This document shows, piece after piece, positions 1 through 8,309 of a stretch of DNA of 64,000 bases (position 1 is the stretch's first letter; every line of letters starts with the position of its first letter). Position numbers and translations under genes: made by a program. Under the pieces are notes generated by a model. That model was not told the DNA's origin and made no database searches. It saw nothing but the letters and a program-made list of their open reading frames with translations. This DNA comes from Chryseobacterium joostei (GTDB lineage Bacteria; Bacteroidota; Bacteroidia; Flavobacteriales; Weeksellaceae): contig NZ_CP033926.1 of assembly GCF_003815775.1 (NCBI RefSeq), positions 2,108,001 through 2,172,000 of the forward strand. Direction: 5' to 3'.

Positions 1-895
1 CTGGTTTTGTCTTTTGCTCTTCTTCAAAACGTTTGTCCAGGAATTCAAGATCATCTTTACAGTTATCCAATACATACTGGATTACATATTTTAGGAAATC
101 TTCCGCTAGGTCGATGTTATCTTCAAGATTGTTGAATGCCACTTCCGGTTCAATCATCCAGAATTCTGCAAGGTGTCTTGTTGTGTTTGAATTTTCAGCA
201 CGGAAAGTAGGTCCGAAAGTATAGATTCTTCCTAATCCCATTGCTGCAGTTTCTCCTTCAAGCTGTCCTGAAACGGTAAGGTTAGTCTTTTTCCCGAAGA
301 AATCCTGTGCAAAATCAATTTCACCTTCTTCAGTTCTTGGCATATTGTTCAGGTCAAAGTTTGTTACTCCAAACATTTCTCCCGCTCCTTCTGCATCTGC
401 ACCTGTAATTACCGGTGTGTTAATATAGAAGAATTGATTTTTGTTAAAGAATGAATGAACTGCAAAGCTTACCGCGTGACGTACTCTGAAAACAGCTCCA
501 AAAAGATTGGTTCTGAATCTTAAGTGTGCCTGCTCACGAAGCTTTTCTAAACTGTGTTTCTTAGGCTGAAGAATTGTACTTTGAAGTTCTTCTGTAAAGT
601 TATCTCCTAAAACTATGATTTTTTTAGCAACAATTTCTACAGACTGCCCTGCTCCCTGACTTTCCACAACTTCACCTATTACTTTAAGGGAAGAAGCTGT
701 ACTAATATTCTTGATGATTTCTTCATCAAAATTTTCGAAATCAACAACTATCTGCAAATTATTAATCGTAGATCCATCATTAAGAGCTATAAAGCGATTG
801 GCACGGAATGATCTTACCCATCCGTAAACTGTAATGTCATGATGTAATACTTTCTTGTAATCCTTTAGGATTTCTTTGATCGTTTGCTTTTTCAT
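1..895 (-). CDS. asnS: Asparaginyl-tRNA synthetase, N-terminal 298 residues (3' end outside window)
   Basis: Charges tRNA-Asn with asparagine in the cytoplasm. Translation from the ATG at 895 gives [17 protein letters not shown], then the OB-fold anticodon-binding domain (about residues 15-120, with [12 protein letters not shown] and ALNDGS). The class II catalytic core follows, with [13 protein letters not shown], the [18 protein letters not shown] segment typical of AsnS, VSGQLEGE and the motif 2 region [22 protein letters not shown]. The frame is open to the window edge, so motif 3 and the stop lie outside. A TAACTTTG -7 box lies 38 bases upstream of the start, consistent with its own promoter. 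Family assignment is secure. Confidence 0.95.
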   Translation of the reverse strand, partial: MKKQTIKEILKDYKKVLHHDITVYGWVRSFRANRFIALNDGSTINNLQIVVDFENFDEEIIKNISTASSLKVIGEVVESQGAGQSVEIVAKKIIVLGDNFTEELQSTILQPKKHSLEKLREQAHLRFRTNLFGAVFRVRHAVSFAVHSFFNKNQFFYINTPVITGADAEGAGEMFGVTNFDLNNMPRTEEGEIDFAQDFFGKKTNLTVSGQLEGETAAMGLGRIYTFGPTFRAENSNTTRHLAEFWMIEPEVAFNNLEDNIDLAEDFLKYVIQYVLDNCKDDLEFLDKRFEEEQKTKP

Positions 896-933
896 TTGTT
901 GATAATAAATTTTCGTATAAAAATTAATGTTTG

Positions 934-941
934 CAAAGTTA
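934..941 (-). promoter_or_regulatory. Bacteroidota -7 promoter box for asnS
   Basis: The minus strand reads TAACTTTG, matching TAnnTTTG. Transcription would start about 30 bases before the asnS ATG. No clear -33 TTG is seen because the terminator of the upstream gene occupies that space. Confidence 0.5.
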
Positions 942-942
942 C

Positions 943-972
943 AAAAAAACGGCGCAACTTGATGATTGCGCC
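943..972 (-). terminator. Rho-independent terminator of the CDP-alcohol transferase operon
   Basis: On the minus strand GGCGCAA pairs with TTGCGCC across an 8-base loop and is followed by a run of seven T. It separates the pair at 1007-2250 from asnS. Confidence 0.75.
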
Positions 973-1006
973 CTCTTTAAAAATCATTAATCAATTATTT
1001 AATACA

Positions 1007-1606
1007 TTAGTTAAAGAAAATAGACTTTTTCCTCTGTTTTCCGTTCCTTATTTTCAGGGCATGATAACAGCTGGGAACATCATATTGCCATTGTGCAAGG
1101 AATAAAATAATGAGGATAACGTCAACGTGAGAAATCAACCCAAGAATAATCGCCAGATTGAAAGCCCATCCCGCTTCCTGAAAACCTATCAGATAAGTAA
1201 ATGCCAACAGCAAACTCAAGCCCCACATTTTTGACAAAAAAGCATGAGTACAGGTTTCTTTACCAAACTTCCAGATACTGACAACATAGCAAAGTGCTTC
1301 CATGATGAAAATTAAAAGGATGCCATGCCATTCCCCTATAATTAATTCAGGATTCAGAAAATAAGATGCAAACCCTAGAGAGAGCCAGAAGATCAAATCA
1401 GTCTGGCTATCCAGTCTTCTTAATTTTTCTGAGGAAATTCCTGCTTTTCGGGCAATAATTCCATCAAAAATATCGGTTAATATTCCGAAATACATTAACG
1501 CAAGAATATACTTAGTGGCAGATTCTCCTACGTAGTATCCCAAATACAGAATTACAAAAGCTGTTATAAAACGGGATAAGATGAGTAAATAGGGTATATT
1601 TTTCAT
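1007..1606 (-). CDS. CDP-alcohol phosphatidyltransferase family membrane protein, variant motif
   Basis: A 199-residue integral membrane protein with about five to six hydrophobic segments. Family members swap the CMP of a CDP-alcohol (such as CDP-diacylglycerol) for another alcohol at the inner membrane. The signature region is DIFDGIIAR followed after eight residues by LRRLDSQTD. The four metal-binding aspartates (D45, D48, D66, D70) and the AR pair are present, but the second conserved glycine is Leu62. Its start overlaps the stop of the upstream surface-repeat gene by four bases (ATGA), so the two are translationally coupled. The substrate cannot be told. The canonical pssA of this window lies at 48004, so this is a second, divergent member. 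Confidence 0.8.
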   Translation of the reverse strand: MKNIPYLLILSRFITAFVILYLGYYVGESATKYILALMYFGILTDIFDGIIARKAGISSEKLRRLDSQTDLIFWLSLGFASYFLNPELIIGEWHGILLIFIMEALCYVVSIWKFGKETCTHAFLSKMWGLSLLLAFTYLIGFQEAGWAFNLAIILGLISHVDVILIILFLAQWQYDVPSCYHALKIRNGKQRKKSIFFN

Positions 1607-2250
1607 AATTCTTTCTTTTCATGTTTCTTAAAATTCCAATTGATTAAAGGCAGCTTTCGTTTTCCATTTTTATTCCATGCCCCAATCTGTATTCCGCGAA
1701 AATCTTTACAACTGTTGTAAAGTCCAATCTGAAGTCCTCTGCATTTCTGACCTATATTTGCCAAGGGAGCTACAGAAACACCTTTTACTTCATGATGCAA
1801 ATTGAAAAAAGGAGATAGAGCAGCTCCATTTGTTGTGGCATAGGTGTTTATATTACTTGAGACATTAATTTCCAAACCATTGGTAACCGTTGGCTCCATA
1901 TTGATGAGGGATAGCTGAACTCCGTTAATCTTGTTCATTTCATTTTCAGGAACAATTCCATAATCATTGTTTAAGTTCCATTTCCCTGCGTCGGGTAGAT
2001 ACACAAGGAGTAATGCAGGAAAGAAAAGTCCTACAGGATTAAGTCCCAACCCTAGTCCGTTGATTTTTTTAGGAATATTGTTTTCGTCTTCATCAAAATA
2101 TTTAAACATAACTCCGTTTACATTTCTGACATTCTTTGAAGGCGAAGTTCCAAAAAATCTGGGCTTCAGAGAATCTATCTTTATAGGGTCTGATGCATAG
2201 ACCAAACCATTGAAAAAAAGAACTGTTAACAATACTATTCGTGTTTTCAT
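1603..2250 (-). CDS. Secreted protein with LA_2272-type surface repeats
   Basis: A 215-residue protein with a signal peptide (MKTRIVLLTVLFFNGLVYAS). The rest consists of short degenerate repeats of the form NGxxLGLxN: NGLGLGLNPVGL, INGVQLSLINMEP, RGLQIGLYNSC, RGIQIGAWN. This pattern matches what I recall as LA_2272/LA_2273 surface repeats, found in outer-surface proteins of Bacteroidota and Leptospira, whose role is unknown. It is the first gene of a two-gene unit with the CDP-alcohol transferase (4-base overlap), which may point to an envelope function. The family call is from memory of the repeat pattern, not from a search. Confidence 0.6.
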   Translation of the reverse strand: MKTRIVLLTVLFFNGLVYASDPIKIDSLKPRFFGTSPSKNVRNVNGVMFKYFDEDENNIPKKINGLGLGLNPVGLFFPALLLVYLPDAGKWNLNNDYGIVPENEMNKINGVQLSLINMEPTVTNGLEINVSSNINTYATTNGAALSPFFNLHHEVKGVSVAPLANIGQKCRGLQIGLYNSCKDFRGIQIGAWNKNGKRKLPLINWNFKKHEKKEL

Positions 2251-2331
2251 AACTGATAATTTTTAAATTACAATTCAAAATTATCCGCAAAAGAACCATT
2301 TACGAATGTGAAAAAAAATTAAAAAAAATAC

Positions 2332-2352
2332 TACATTTGTGAAAATCACAAA
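2332..2352 (+). promoter_or_regulatory. -7 box TACATTTG merged with a 7+3+7 palindrome, candidate operator
   Basis: TACATTTG at 2332-2339 fits TAnnTTTG. Overlapping it, TTTGTGA (2336-2342) and TCACAAA (2346-2352) form a perfect inverted repeat with a 3-base spacer, ending 3 bases before the ATG at 2356. The position suits a repressor that blocks promoter clearance, possibly autoregulation by one of the two regulators downstream. That role is inferred. Confidence 0.45.
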
Positions 2353-2355
2353 ACC

Positions 2356-3285
2356 ATGTATCAGGAACTCTTACTTAAGGAAATTCGTAGAAAAATTGGT
2401 GATAAATCTTTGAATGATGAGATTGCCAATATTCTGAATATAAGCTATGATGCATCGCACAGAAGAACGTCCCTGAAAGCTAAGTTTAGTTTCGAAGAGG
2501 CTTTGGAACTGGCCAAATATTATCAGATTTCACTTAATCAATTTATAACTTCAGAACAACAGATTCTAGTTCAGAAAACCTTGGCCGTGAACGAAACAGA
2601 AGATTTACAGTCTTTTTTCCAGAATAATCTCAGTATTTTTGAAAACTTACCTCTTTCTGATGAGATGACTATTTATTATTCTGCCAAGGATATTCCTTTT
2701 TTTTATACACTTTCAGATACACTGCTTTCCCGTTTTAAAATTTATGTCTGGATGAATCTTCTTAATGCGAAACAGGTTTTTATTCCTTTTCTGAAGTTTT
2801 CGCCCCCTTATTTTGAATCAAATACACAGGAACTCAAGAAAAAATATGAGGCCCAAAATATAGTAGAATTGTGGAATGACAGGACTATTTCAAGTATTTT
2901 ACAACAGATCTTATTTTATTATGAGACTGGACTTCTACAAAAAAATGAGGGTCAGATTATTCTGAAAGAGCTTAGAGAGCTTATAGAATATATTGAGCAA
3001 AAAACAGAAAACAATCCAAAATTTCACTTATATGAAAATGAACTGATGCATCTTTCCAATGACATTTTTTTTCATCATCCGCACCAATCACTTTTTGCAT
3101 TGCCGGCCAATATGTTTGGCTATATTTTGATTAATGACGCAAAAACATGCAGTGAAACCCGTAATTATTTTGAACATCAGATTAAAAATTCAAAATCTTT
3201 GAATACATCCGGAAACAGAGATAGAAAAATCTTTTTCAATAAAATGTATGATCAGATTGAACTGTTAAAACAGAATTTATCATGA
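2356..3285 (+). CDS. Putative transcriptional regulator with N-terminal helix-turn-helix
   Basis: A 309-residue cytoplasmic protein. Residues 1-65 (KEIRRKIGDKSLNDEIANIL, then SYDASHRRTSLKAKFSFEEAL) look like a lambda-repressor-type HTH that recalls the BetR N-terminal domain. The rest is helical, without a recognised domain. The four-base overlap (ATGA) with the AraC-type gene downstream shows that the two are translated as a unit. A palindrome overlapping the promoter lies directly upstream. It probably acts together with, or on, the AraC protein and the serine hydrolase that follows. Function beyond DNA binding is unknown. Confidence 0.6.
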   Translation: MYQELLLKEIRRKIGDKSLNDEIANILNISYDASHRRTSLKAKFSFEEALELAKYYQISLNQFITSEQQILVQKTLAVNETEDLQSFFQNNLSIFENLPLSDEMTIYYSAKDIPFFYTLSDTLLSRFKIYVWMNLLNAKQVFIPFLKFSPPYFESNTQELKKKYEAQNIVELWNDRTISSILQQILFYYETGLLQKNEGQIILKELRELIEYIEQKTENNPKFHLYENELMHLSNDIFFHHPHQSLFALPANMFGYILINDAKTCSETRNYFEHQIKNSKSLNTSGNRDRKIFFNKMYDQIELLKQNLS

Positions 3286-4085
3286 ATACTCTATGTAACG
3301 GCGAATATTTTGGGCAAACCAACGACATTATTAATTTTGAAGGATTAACAATCACAGATACTGAGTATACCCATCCTTATGTAGACTGGCATTATCATGA
3401 AAATGCATATTTTACTTTTTTGCTTCAGGGAAATATGATTGAGGGGAACAAAAAAGAAACTTATGAATGCTCTGCAGGCACCCTACTCTACCATCATTGG
3501 GAAGATCCACACTATAATATTAAGCCTGATATCTTTACACGAGGTTTTCATATTGAAATTTCAAAAAAATGGTTTGATCAGTTTGATTTTCAAAAAAATA
3601 ACGCAGAAGGGAGCTTTAACATACAGGATCCCTCTTTAAAATTGCTGATCTATAAAATTTTTAAAGAAAATCAGGATAGAGATAATGCTTTTGAGGCAGC
3701 TATCCATCAACTTCTTTTAAATTTATTCAGTCAGTTTATTGTTCAGAAAGACAAAACTGAAAAGAAACCTTTATGGGTGGGACAGATCAATGAAATTTTA
3801 CACGAAAGCTTTACAGAAAAGTTAAGTCTTACTGAACTTTCCGCAACTTTAAACATTCATCCGATCCATTTAAGCCGGGATTTCCAAAAATATTTTCATT
3901 GTAACTTGGGAGAATATATCAGAAAATTAAAGCTTAATAAATCACTGGAGCTCCTCACCAAGCAAGATTCTTTAACGGATATTGCTCTGGAATGTGGGTT
4001 TGCAGATCAAAGTCATTTCATTCGTTGTTTTAAAGAAAATATTGGAGTAACACCTTTAAAATACAGAAATCTTCTAAGAAAATAG
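3282..4085 (+). CDS. AraC-family transcriptional regulator
   Basis: A 267-residue regulator. An N-terminal cupin-like sensing region (YVDWHYHENAYFTFLLQG, then ECSAGTLLYHHWEDPHY, about residues 30-90) is followed by the double HTH of the AraC/XylS family at about 175-267. The first helix pair is LSLTELSATLNIHPIHLSRDFQKY and the family signature region is LTDIALECGFADQSHFIRCFKENIGVTPLKYR. Its start overlaps the upstream regulator by four bases, and a secreted serine hydrolase begins 62 bases after its stop in the same direction, the likely target or co-regulated gene. The ligand is unknown. Confidence 0.85.
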   Translation: MNTLCNGEYFGQTNDIINFEGLTITDTEYTHPYVDWHYHENAYFTFLLQGNMIEGNKKETYECSAGTLLYHHWEDPHYNIKPDIFTRGFHIEISKKWFDQFDFQKNNAEGSFNIQDPSLKLLIYKIFKENQDRDNAFEAAIHQLLLNLFSQFIVQKDKTEKKPLWVGQINEILHESFTEKLSLTELSATLNIHPIHLSRDFQKYFHCNLGEYIRKLKLNKSLELLTKQDSLTDIALECGFADQSHFIRCFKENIGVTPLKYRNLLRK

Positions 4086-4147
4086 AGATGTTAATTTCAT
4101 TCTATTTTATAATACAAAAGCCTGTTATTTTTGCTAAAATATAAAAA

Positions 4148-5794
4148 ATGAAACCTACCATACTACTGATATTTATTTTCACATTTTATCTTTATCCGGC
4201 ACAAAGCCAGAATATTTTCATCCCTGAAAAGATTGAGAATCCGATTCAAAAGAAATATTCCGGAAAAATTATTTTTCTAGACAAATTCATCAGTCTTGAT
4301 AATTTAAAAGAGGATAATATTCTTTCTTCTTCAACTTTTCAGGAAGATAAGGACTTTGGTATTCATGCCTTTTTTGATAATTCTCTGGTGAATTACCTGC
4401 ATAAGCTTTCACCAAAATTAACCGTTGATCAATTACTTAAAAACGGAAATTATCAGTTCTCTTTTTACGTGGATGGAAAACTAATTTACGAAGAAAACCT
4501 AAATACAGGAGCAGGTACTCCGGAAAACAAAAAGCTAAAAACGAGCCTCAGAATACCTCTTACCAGCAGCAATAATGAAGATTCATGGGGAAGATATTTA
4601 TGGATGCGTTTTTATTTAATCCATGGCGGAATTGATGCCTTGGCCAGCGGAAATCATATTCTAAAAATTGAAATCCGTCCTTATCTGAAAACATCATCAA
4701 TACAAACAGGGCCTATTATTGCAGAAGGAGACATCAATATTAATGTTCCTGAAAAGAATATTTCAGAGCAGCAGATCGCAGTTCAGCCTATTCAGCCAAA
4801 CAGTGGATGGGATACTTCAAAGGAAAAATTTGACATCGAAATCATTAAAAATTTAAATAAAAAAATAGCAGAAGAAAGATTCAAGAACTTAACAAGTATT
4901 GTTGTAATAAAGAATGGAAAACTTTTAATAGAAGAGTATTTTAACCACTCGGGAAGAGATTCTTTACAAGATACACGATCTGTGGGTAAATCTTTTTCTT
5001 CAGCTTTGATGGGAATTGCAATAAAAGAAAACCATATAAAAAGTGAGAATCAAAATTTAAAAGCCTTTTACAATGTAGAGCAATTTAAAAACTATTCTCC
5101 TAAAAAAGATAGTGTTACCATCAAAAGCTTATTAACGATGAGTTCCGGTTTTGATGGAAATGATGAGGATAATGAATCTCCCGGTAATGAAGAAAATATG
5201 TATCCTACTGAAAACTGGGTGAAATTTGCGCTGGATGTACCCATGACAGGCAATACCATTGGAAAAAAATGGAATTACTTTACTGCCGGTGTTGTAATAA
5301 CCGGAGATATTTTAGATAAGACTGTTCCAAAAGGTTTAGAAAATTATGCTGATAAAAAACTATTTCAACCCCTTGGAATCACCAATTATAAATGGCAATT
5401 TACTCCTCAGAATAAGCCATCCTTAGCAGGAGGTTTAAGAATGAAAGCACTGGATTTTGCCAAGTTTGGTCAACTTTATAAAAACAATGGAGTATGGAAT
5501 GGAAAAATGGTTTTAGATAAAACCTGGATTAAAAAATCTTTCACTAATTATTTTGTTGATCAACCAGATTTTGAGGGATATGGATATTTATTCTGGAGAA
5601 AAGTTTATAAAGTAGGAAATCAAAATTTTGAAGCCTATCAATGTAGTGGAAATGGTGGTAACAAGATCATTATTTTCACGCATATACCTGTTGTTATGGT
5701 GATTACGGCTACAGCCTATAACAAACCTTATGCTCATTCACAGGCTGATAAAATGATACAGGAATATCTTTTGCCCGCCCTTAATTATAAGTAA
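4148..5794 (+). CDS. Secreted serine hydrolase, beta-lactamase class C family
   Basis: A 548-residue protein with a signal peptide (cleavage near PAQSQ). Residues 20-200 are an N-terminal beta-rich region without a recognised family. The hydrolase domain of the class C beta-lactamase/esterase/DD-peptidase fold follows. The SxxK nucleophile motif is Ser278-Val-Gly-Lys281 (in DTRSVGKSFSSALMG). The tyrosine motif is Tyr377 in WNYFTAGVV, where the usual YxN reads YFT, and CSGNGGNK takes the place of the third (KTG/HxG) motif. The substitutions argue for an esterase or peptidase rather than a true beta-lactamase. It acts in the periplasm or outside the cell. It lies downstream of, and in line with, the two regulators at 2356 and 3282. 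Confidence 0.8.
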   Translation: MKPTILLIFIFTFYLYPAQSQNIFIPEKIENPIQKKYSGKIIFLDKFISLDNLKEDNILSSSTFQEDKDFGIHAFFDNSLVNYLHKLSPKLTVDQLLKNGNYQFSFYVDGKLIYEENLNTGAGTPENKKLKTSLRIPLTSSNNEDSWGRYLWMRFYLIHGGIDALASGNHILKIEIRPYLKTSSIQTGPIIAEGDININVPEKNISEQQIAVQPIQPNSGWDTSKEKFDIEIIKNLNKKIAEERFKNLTSIVVIKNGKLLIEEYFNHSGRDSLQDTRSVGKSFSSALMGIAIKENHIKSENQNLKAFYNVEQFKNYSPKKDSVTIKSLLTMSSGFDGNDEDNESPGNEENMYPTENWVKFALDVPMTGNTIGKKWNYFTAGVVITGDILDKTVPKGLENYADKKLFQPLGITNYKWQFTPQNKPSLAGGLRMKALDFAKFGQLYKNNGVWNGKMVLDKTWIKKSFTNYFVDQPDFEGYGYLFWRKVYKVGNQNFEAYQCSGNGGNKIIIFTHIPVVMVITATAYNKPYAHSQADKMIQEYLLPALNYK

Positions 5795-5853
5795 GGGTGA
5801 GTTTTATTATCAAAAAAATATTGTGGGAAAGATTGATTTTACCTAGTGTAAAA

Positions 5854-6396
5854 TTATTCGTCCTTTTTAGATGGAACCAAGAATACGTCCATCAGGCCTT
5901 CCGGCAGTTGCATTTTAATGAATCTTTCTTCTCTGTTTACTTCAAGAACCCAATCTTTGATTAATGGAATAACGATTTCTCTTCCCTCAAACCCAAGGAT
6001 GAAGTAGTTTTGTGCTGTCTGATCATTTACAGATCGTATAACACCGCATTCGTTACCATTTTCATCAAGAATATCATAACCTATAACTTCATGATAATAG
6101 AATTGTTTTCCTGAAAGCTTAGGCAGTGTAGTCAATGGAAGGTAAACACTTTTACCTAAAACCTGGTCTACTATTGCTTCAGAGGAGTTTTTGAATGCAA
6201 GATTCAGAGCATCTAGTTTGCTCCATGATGATTTTTCAATAAAAAATGGAACCAATAATCCGTTGATTTCAACGAATATTGATTCCAATTTATTGTAAAG
6301 CTCGGGTTGGTCGGTATCTAATTTAAGGATAACGTTACCCGCAAGTCCGTGTCTGCGTGTGATTTTTCCTAAAAAATAGCAATCTTCTTTACGCAT
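5854..6396 (-). CDS. rimM: Ribosome maturation factor RimM
   Basis: Binds S19 in the 30S head and helps late 16S rRNA maturation. The N-terminal RimM beta-barrel (DCYFLGKITRRHGLAGNVIL, about residues 5-85) and the C-terminal PRC-barrel (YYHEVIGYDILDENGNECG, then IPLIKDWVLEVNREERFI) are both present. The length of 180 residues is normal. It follows rpsP by 14 bases in the same direction, the common rpsP-rimM arrangement. The trmD and rplS genes often found next are not here. Confidence 0.95.
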   Translation of the reverse strand: MRKEDCYFLGKITRRHGLAGNVILKLDTDQPELYNKLESIFVEINGLLVPFFIEKSSWSKLDALNLAFKNSSEAIVDQVLGKSVYLPLTTLPKLSGKQFYYHEVIGYDILDENGNECGVIRSVNDQTAQNYFILGFEGREIVIPLIKDWVLEVNREERFIKMQLPEGLMDVFLVPSKKDE

Positions 6397-6410
6397 AACA
6401 GGAAATGTTC

Positions 6411-6974
6411 TTAAGCTTCAGTGTTTTCTTCAGTTTCAGCAGCAGGAGCTTCTCCTTCTGTAGCTTCAACAACTTCTTCAGCAGGTGCGTTTGCAGCCTC
6501 TTCAGCAGCTTTAGCATCAGCCTCAGCTTGTGCAGCAGCAGCTACTCTAGCTTCGTTTACTTTTACTTCAGCTTCTAAAGCAGCTTTCTTAGCATCAGCT
6601 TTAGCAGTAGCTAAACCTTCTACTTTACCTTGAACTTTAGATTCTTTAGATTCTAACCAAGCATTGAATCTTTTTTCAGCTTCAGCTTGATCAAAAGCAC
6701 CTTTAGCTACACCACCTTGTAAGTGTTTTTTGTAAAGAGCACCTTTGTAAGAAAGAATAGCTCTAGCAGTATCAGTTGGCTGAGCACCGTTGTTTAACCA
6801 CTTTACAGCAGAGTCAACGTTCAATTCGATAGTTGCTGGGTTAGTAATTGGGTTGTAAGTTCCTAGTTTCTCGATGAATCTACCATCTCTTCTAGCTCTA
6901 GAATCTGCAACCACGATGTGGAAAAAAGGTTTTCCTTTTTTACCGTGTCTTTGTAATCTGATTTTTACTGACAT
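6411..6974 (-). CDS. rpsP: 30S ribosomal protein S16 with long Ala/Glu-rich tail
   Basis: Core small-subunit protein. Residues 1-80 are canonical bS16 (SVKIRLQRHGKKGKPFFHIV, FIEKLGTYNP, WLNNGAQPTDTARAIL). Beyond residue 110 the protein carries an extension of about 80 residues composed mainly of Ala, Glu and Lys, with predicted helix and little else. This makes it 187 residues, against about 80-90 in E. coli. Extended S16 is usual in Flavobacteriia. It is the first gene of the operon with rimM. Confidence 0.95.
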   Translation of the reverse strand: MSVKIRLQRHGKKGKPFFHIVVADSRARRDGRFIEKLGTYNPITNPATIELNVDSAVKWLNNGAQPTDTARAILSYKGALYKKHLQGGVAKGAFDQAEAEKRFNAWLESKESKVQGKVEGLATAKADAKKAALEAEVKVNEARVAAAAQAEADAKAAEEAANAPAEEVVEATEGEAPAAETEENTEA

Positions 6975-7153
6975 AATGTTTGAATTTTACGGGAACTCGT
7001 CCCAGTTAAATATTTAAGAGTGCAAAGATATACAAAAATTATGATTGAACAATGAATTAATATAACAATTTATCAATCTAGCAGTATAACACTATTTTGT
7101 CTTCCCATTTAGAGTTTATCATTGTTACATTGATCAACTTTTACATTGTTGCA

Positions 7154-7666
7154 TTAATCTAATTTTCCCATATAAAAAAGTCCCAGACACTTTTGATTTT
7201 CTTCAATTGTTAGAGACTCTTTCAAAGCATTAACAATTGAAGGAGAACTCCAATAGCAACCGATATTATTTGCCGTACAGCTTAGATACATGTTTTGAAC
7301 AGCCATTGAAGTAGCTGCAATTTCTTCCCATTCAGGAAGCATTCCGCTGAAATTGACAACAATGGAAACAACAACATTGGCTTTGTTGATTTTAAAACCG
7401 ATGTCATTGTATTTTTTTTCCAGAAAAAGTTGTTCGGGCTGGGTTGCTTTATAGATAGCCTGCATTTCTGAAGCTAATTGTGCCTTTTCTTCACCTTTGA
7501 ATATTTTAAAACGCCAAGGTTTTGTACGTTTATGATTGGGAGCTAAAGTTGCTGAATGTAGAATTTCATCAATAACTTCCTGAGAAATTTCCGTGTCTGT
7601 ATAGTCCTTTGGAAAAATACTTCTTCTCTCCTCTATTATTTCTTTTAAAACTGTTGCTTTATTCAT
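7154..7666 (-). CDS. Nitroreductase-family NAD(P)H:FMN oxidoreductase
   Basis: A 170-residue single-domain flavoprotein of the nitroreductase fold, which reduces nitro- or quinone-type substrates using FMN. The FMN/phosphate-binding start (ERRSIFPKDY, close to the usual RRSxR) and the HSATLAPNHKRTKPWRF segment are characteristic, as are AVQNMYLSCTANNIGCYW and CLGLFYMG near the end. The C-terminus (MGKLD) is short relative to many members (about 185-220 residues), but no frameshift is evident. It stands alone. Its natural substrate cannot be deduced. Confidence 0.85.
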   Translation of the reverse strand: MNKATVLKEIIEERRSIFPKDYTDTEISQEVIDEILHSATLAPNHKRTKPWRFKIFKGEEKAQLASEMQAIYKATQPEQLFLEKKYNDIGFKINKANVVVSIVVNFSGMLPEWEEIAATSMAVQNMYLSCTANNIGCYWSSPSIVNALKESLTIEENQKCLGLFYMGKLD

Positions 7667-7737
7667 AGAAACAAAATTACGAAAAAGTTGAGAGTTTATT
7701 TACCGTTACCAGCTCAACTTACAACCTAAAGTCTGCT

Positions 7738-8187
7738 CTACAGCACCTCCACTACTTTCTGATGAATCTTATTTAGGGTAAACTCATCTCCTGCCCTCAT
7801 CCCCATCAATTTTTTAGCCATGGGACTTTCAGGAGAAATGGCATAAAACCGGTCACCCTCGAAGAAAAACTCACCCAATGAAACAGAAATATAAAAACGG
7901 GCCTTATTGGTAATCACCAAAGAACCTAGCTGAACTCTTTCGGTAGCTGTATTCAGGACTTTGGCCATATTTTTTTTAAGATCGTTCAAGGCTCCAAGCT
8001 GGCGTTGCATCTGGTAGATTTCCTCCTGCATTTCCTCCCTCATACTGTCATACTTTGGAGTCTTTTTGATGTCACGGCTTGCTTCCTGGGTAAATTCTAT
8101 AAAATTTTTAAGCTTCTCAATTTTCTCTGCAATAGTAATGTTTACAAAGTCCCTGATACCACTTTTTTCAAATACAATCTTCTCCAT
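7738..8187 (-). CDS. GreA/GreB-like transcription factor
   Basis: A 149-residue protein. Residues 10-80 are a predicted antiparallel coiled coil (IEKLKNFIEFTQEA, then EEMQEEIYQMQRQLGALNDL). Residues 95-149 match the GreA/GreB C-terminal FKBP-like domain, with FYAISPESPMAKKLMGMRAGDEF (positions about 115-137) close to the GreA consensus ISPxSPxGxALLGxxxGD. Such factors insert the coiled coil into the RNA polymerase secondary channel. At the tip, SRDIKKTPKY aligns with GDLxENAEY, so the first acidic residue is kept but the second is Lys. Transcript cleavage may be altered or lost. Small relatives in Flavobacteriia are often mislabelled as 3-oxoacyl-ACP synthase; nothing here resembles that enzyme. 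Confidence 0.75.
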   Translation of the reverse strand: MEKIVFEKSGIRDFVNITIAEKIEKLKNFIEFTQEASRDIKKTPKYDSMREEMQEEIYQMQRQLGALNDLKKNMAKVLNTATERVQLGSLVITNKARFYISVSLGEFFFEGDRFYAISPESPMAKKLMGMRAGDEFTLNKIHQKVVEVL

Positions 8188-8309
8188 AAATCGATTCTTT
8201 ATATAAAGATAATATTTTTTAGAATAATGAGTTCTGGCTTAACATAAAATAAATCTTTTACAATATCTAAAAATAATGTTTAGATTTGGTTCCTTAAAAA
8301 ACTAAAATC

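Noticed and set aside
5795..5853. Hairpin CCCTTA...TAAGGG at the end of the serine hydrolase
   Set aside because: It overlaps the stop codon and lacks a clear T-run; too weak to call.
6421..6633. Ala/Ser-rich frame on the plus strand
   Set aside because: Mirror of the Ala/Glu-rich tail of S16.
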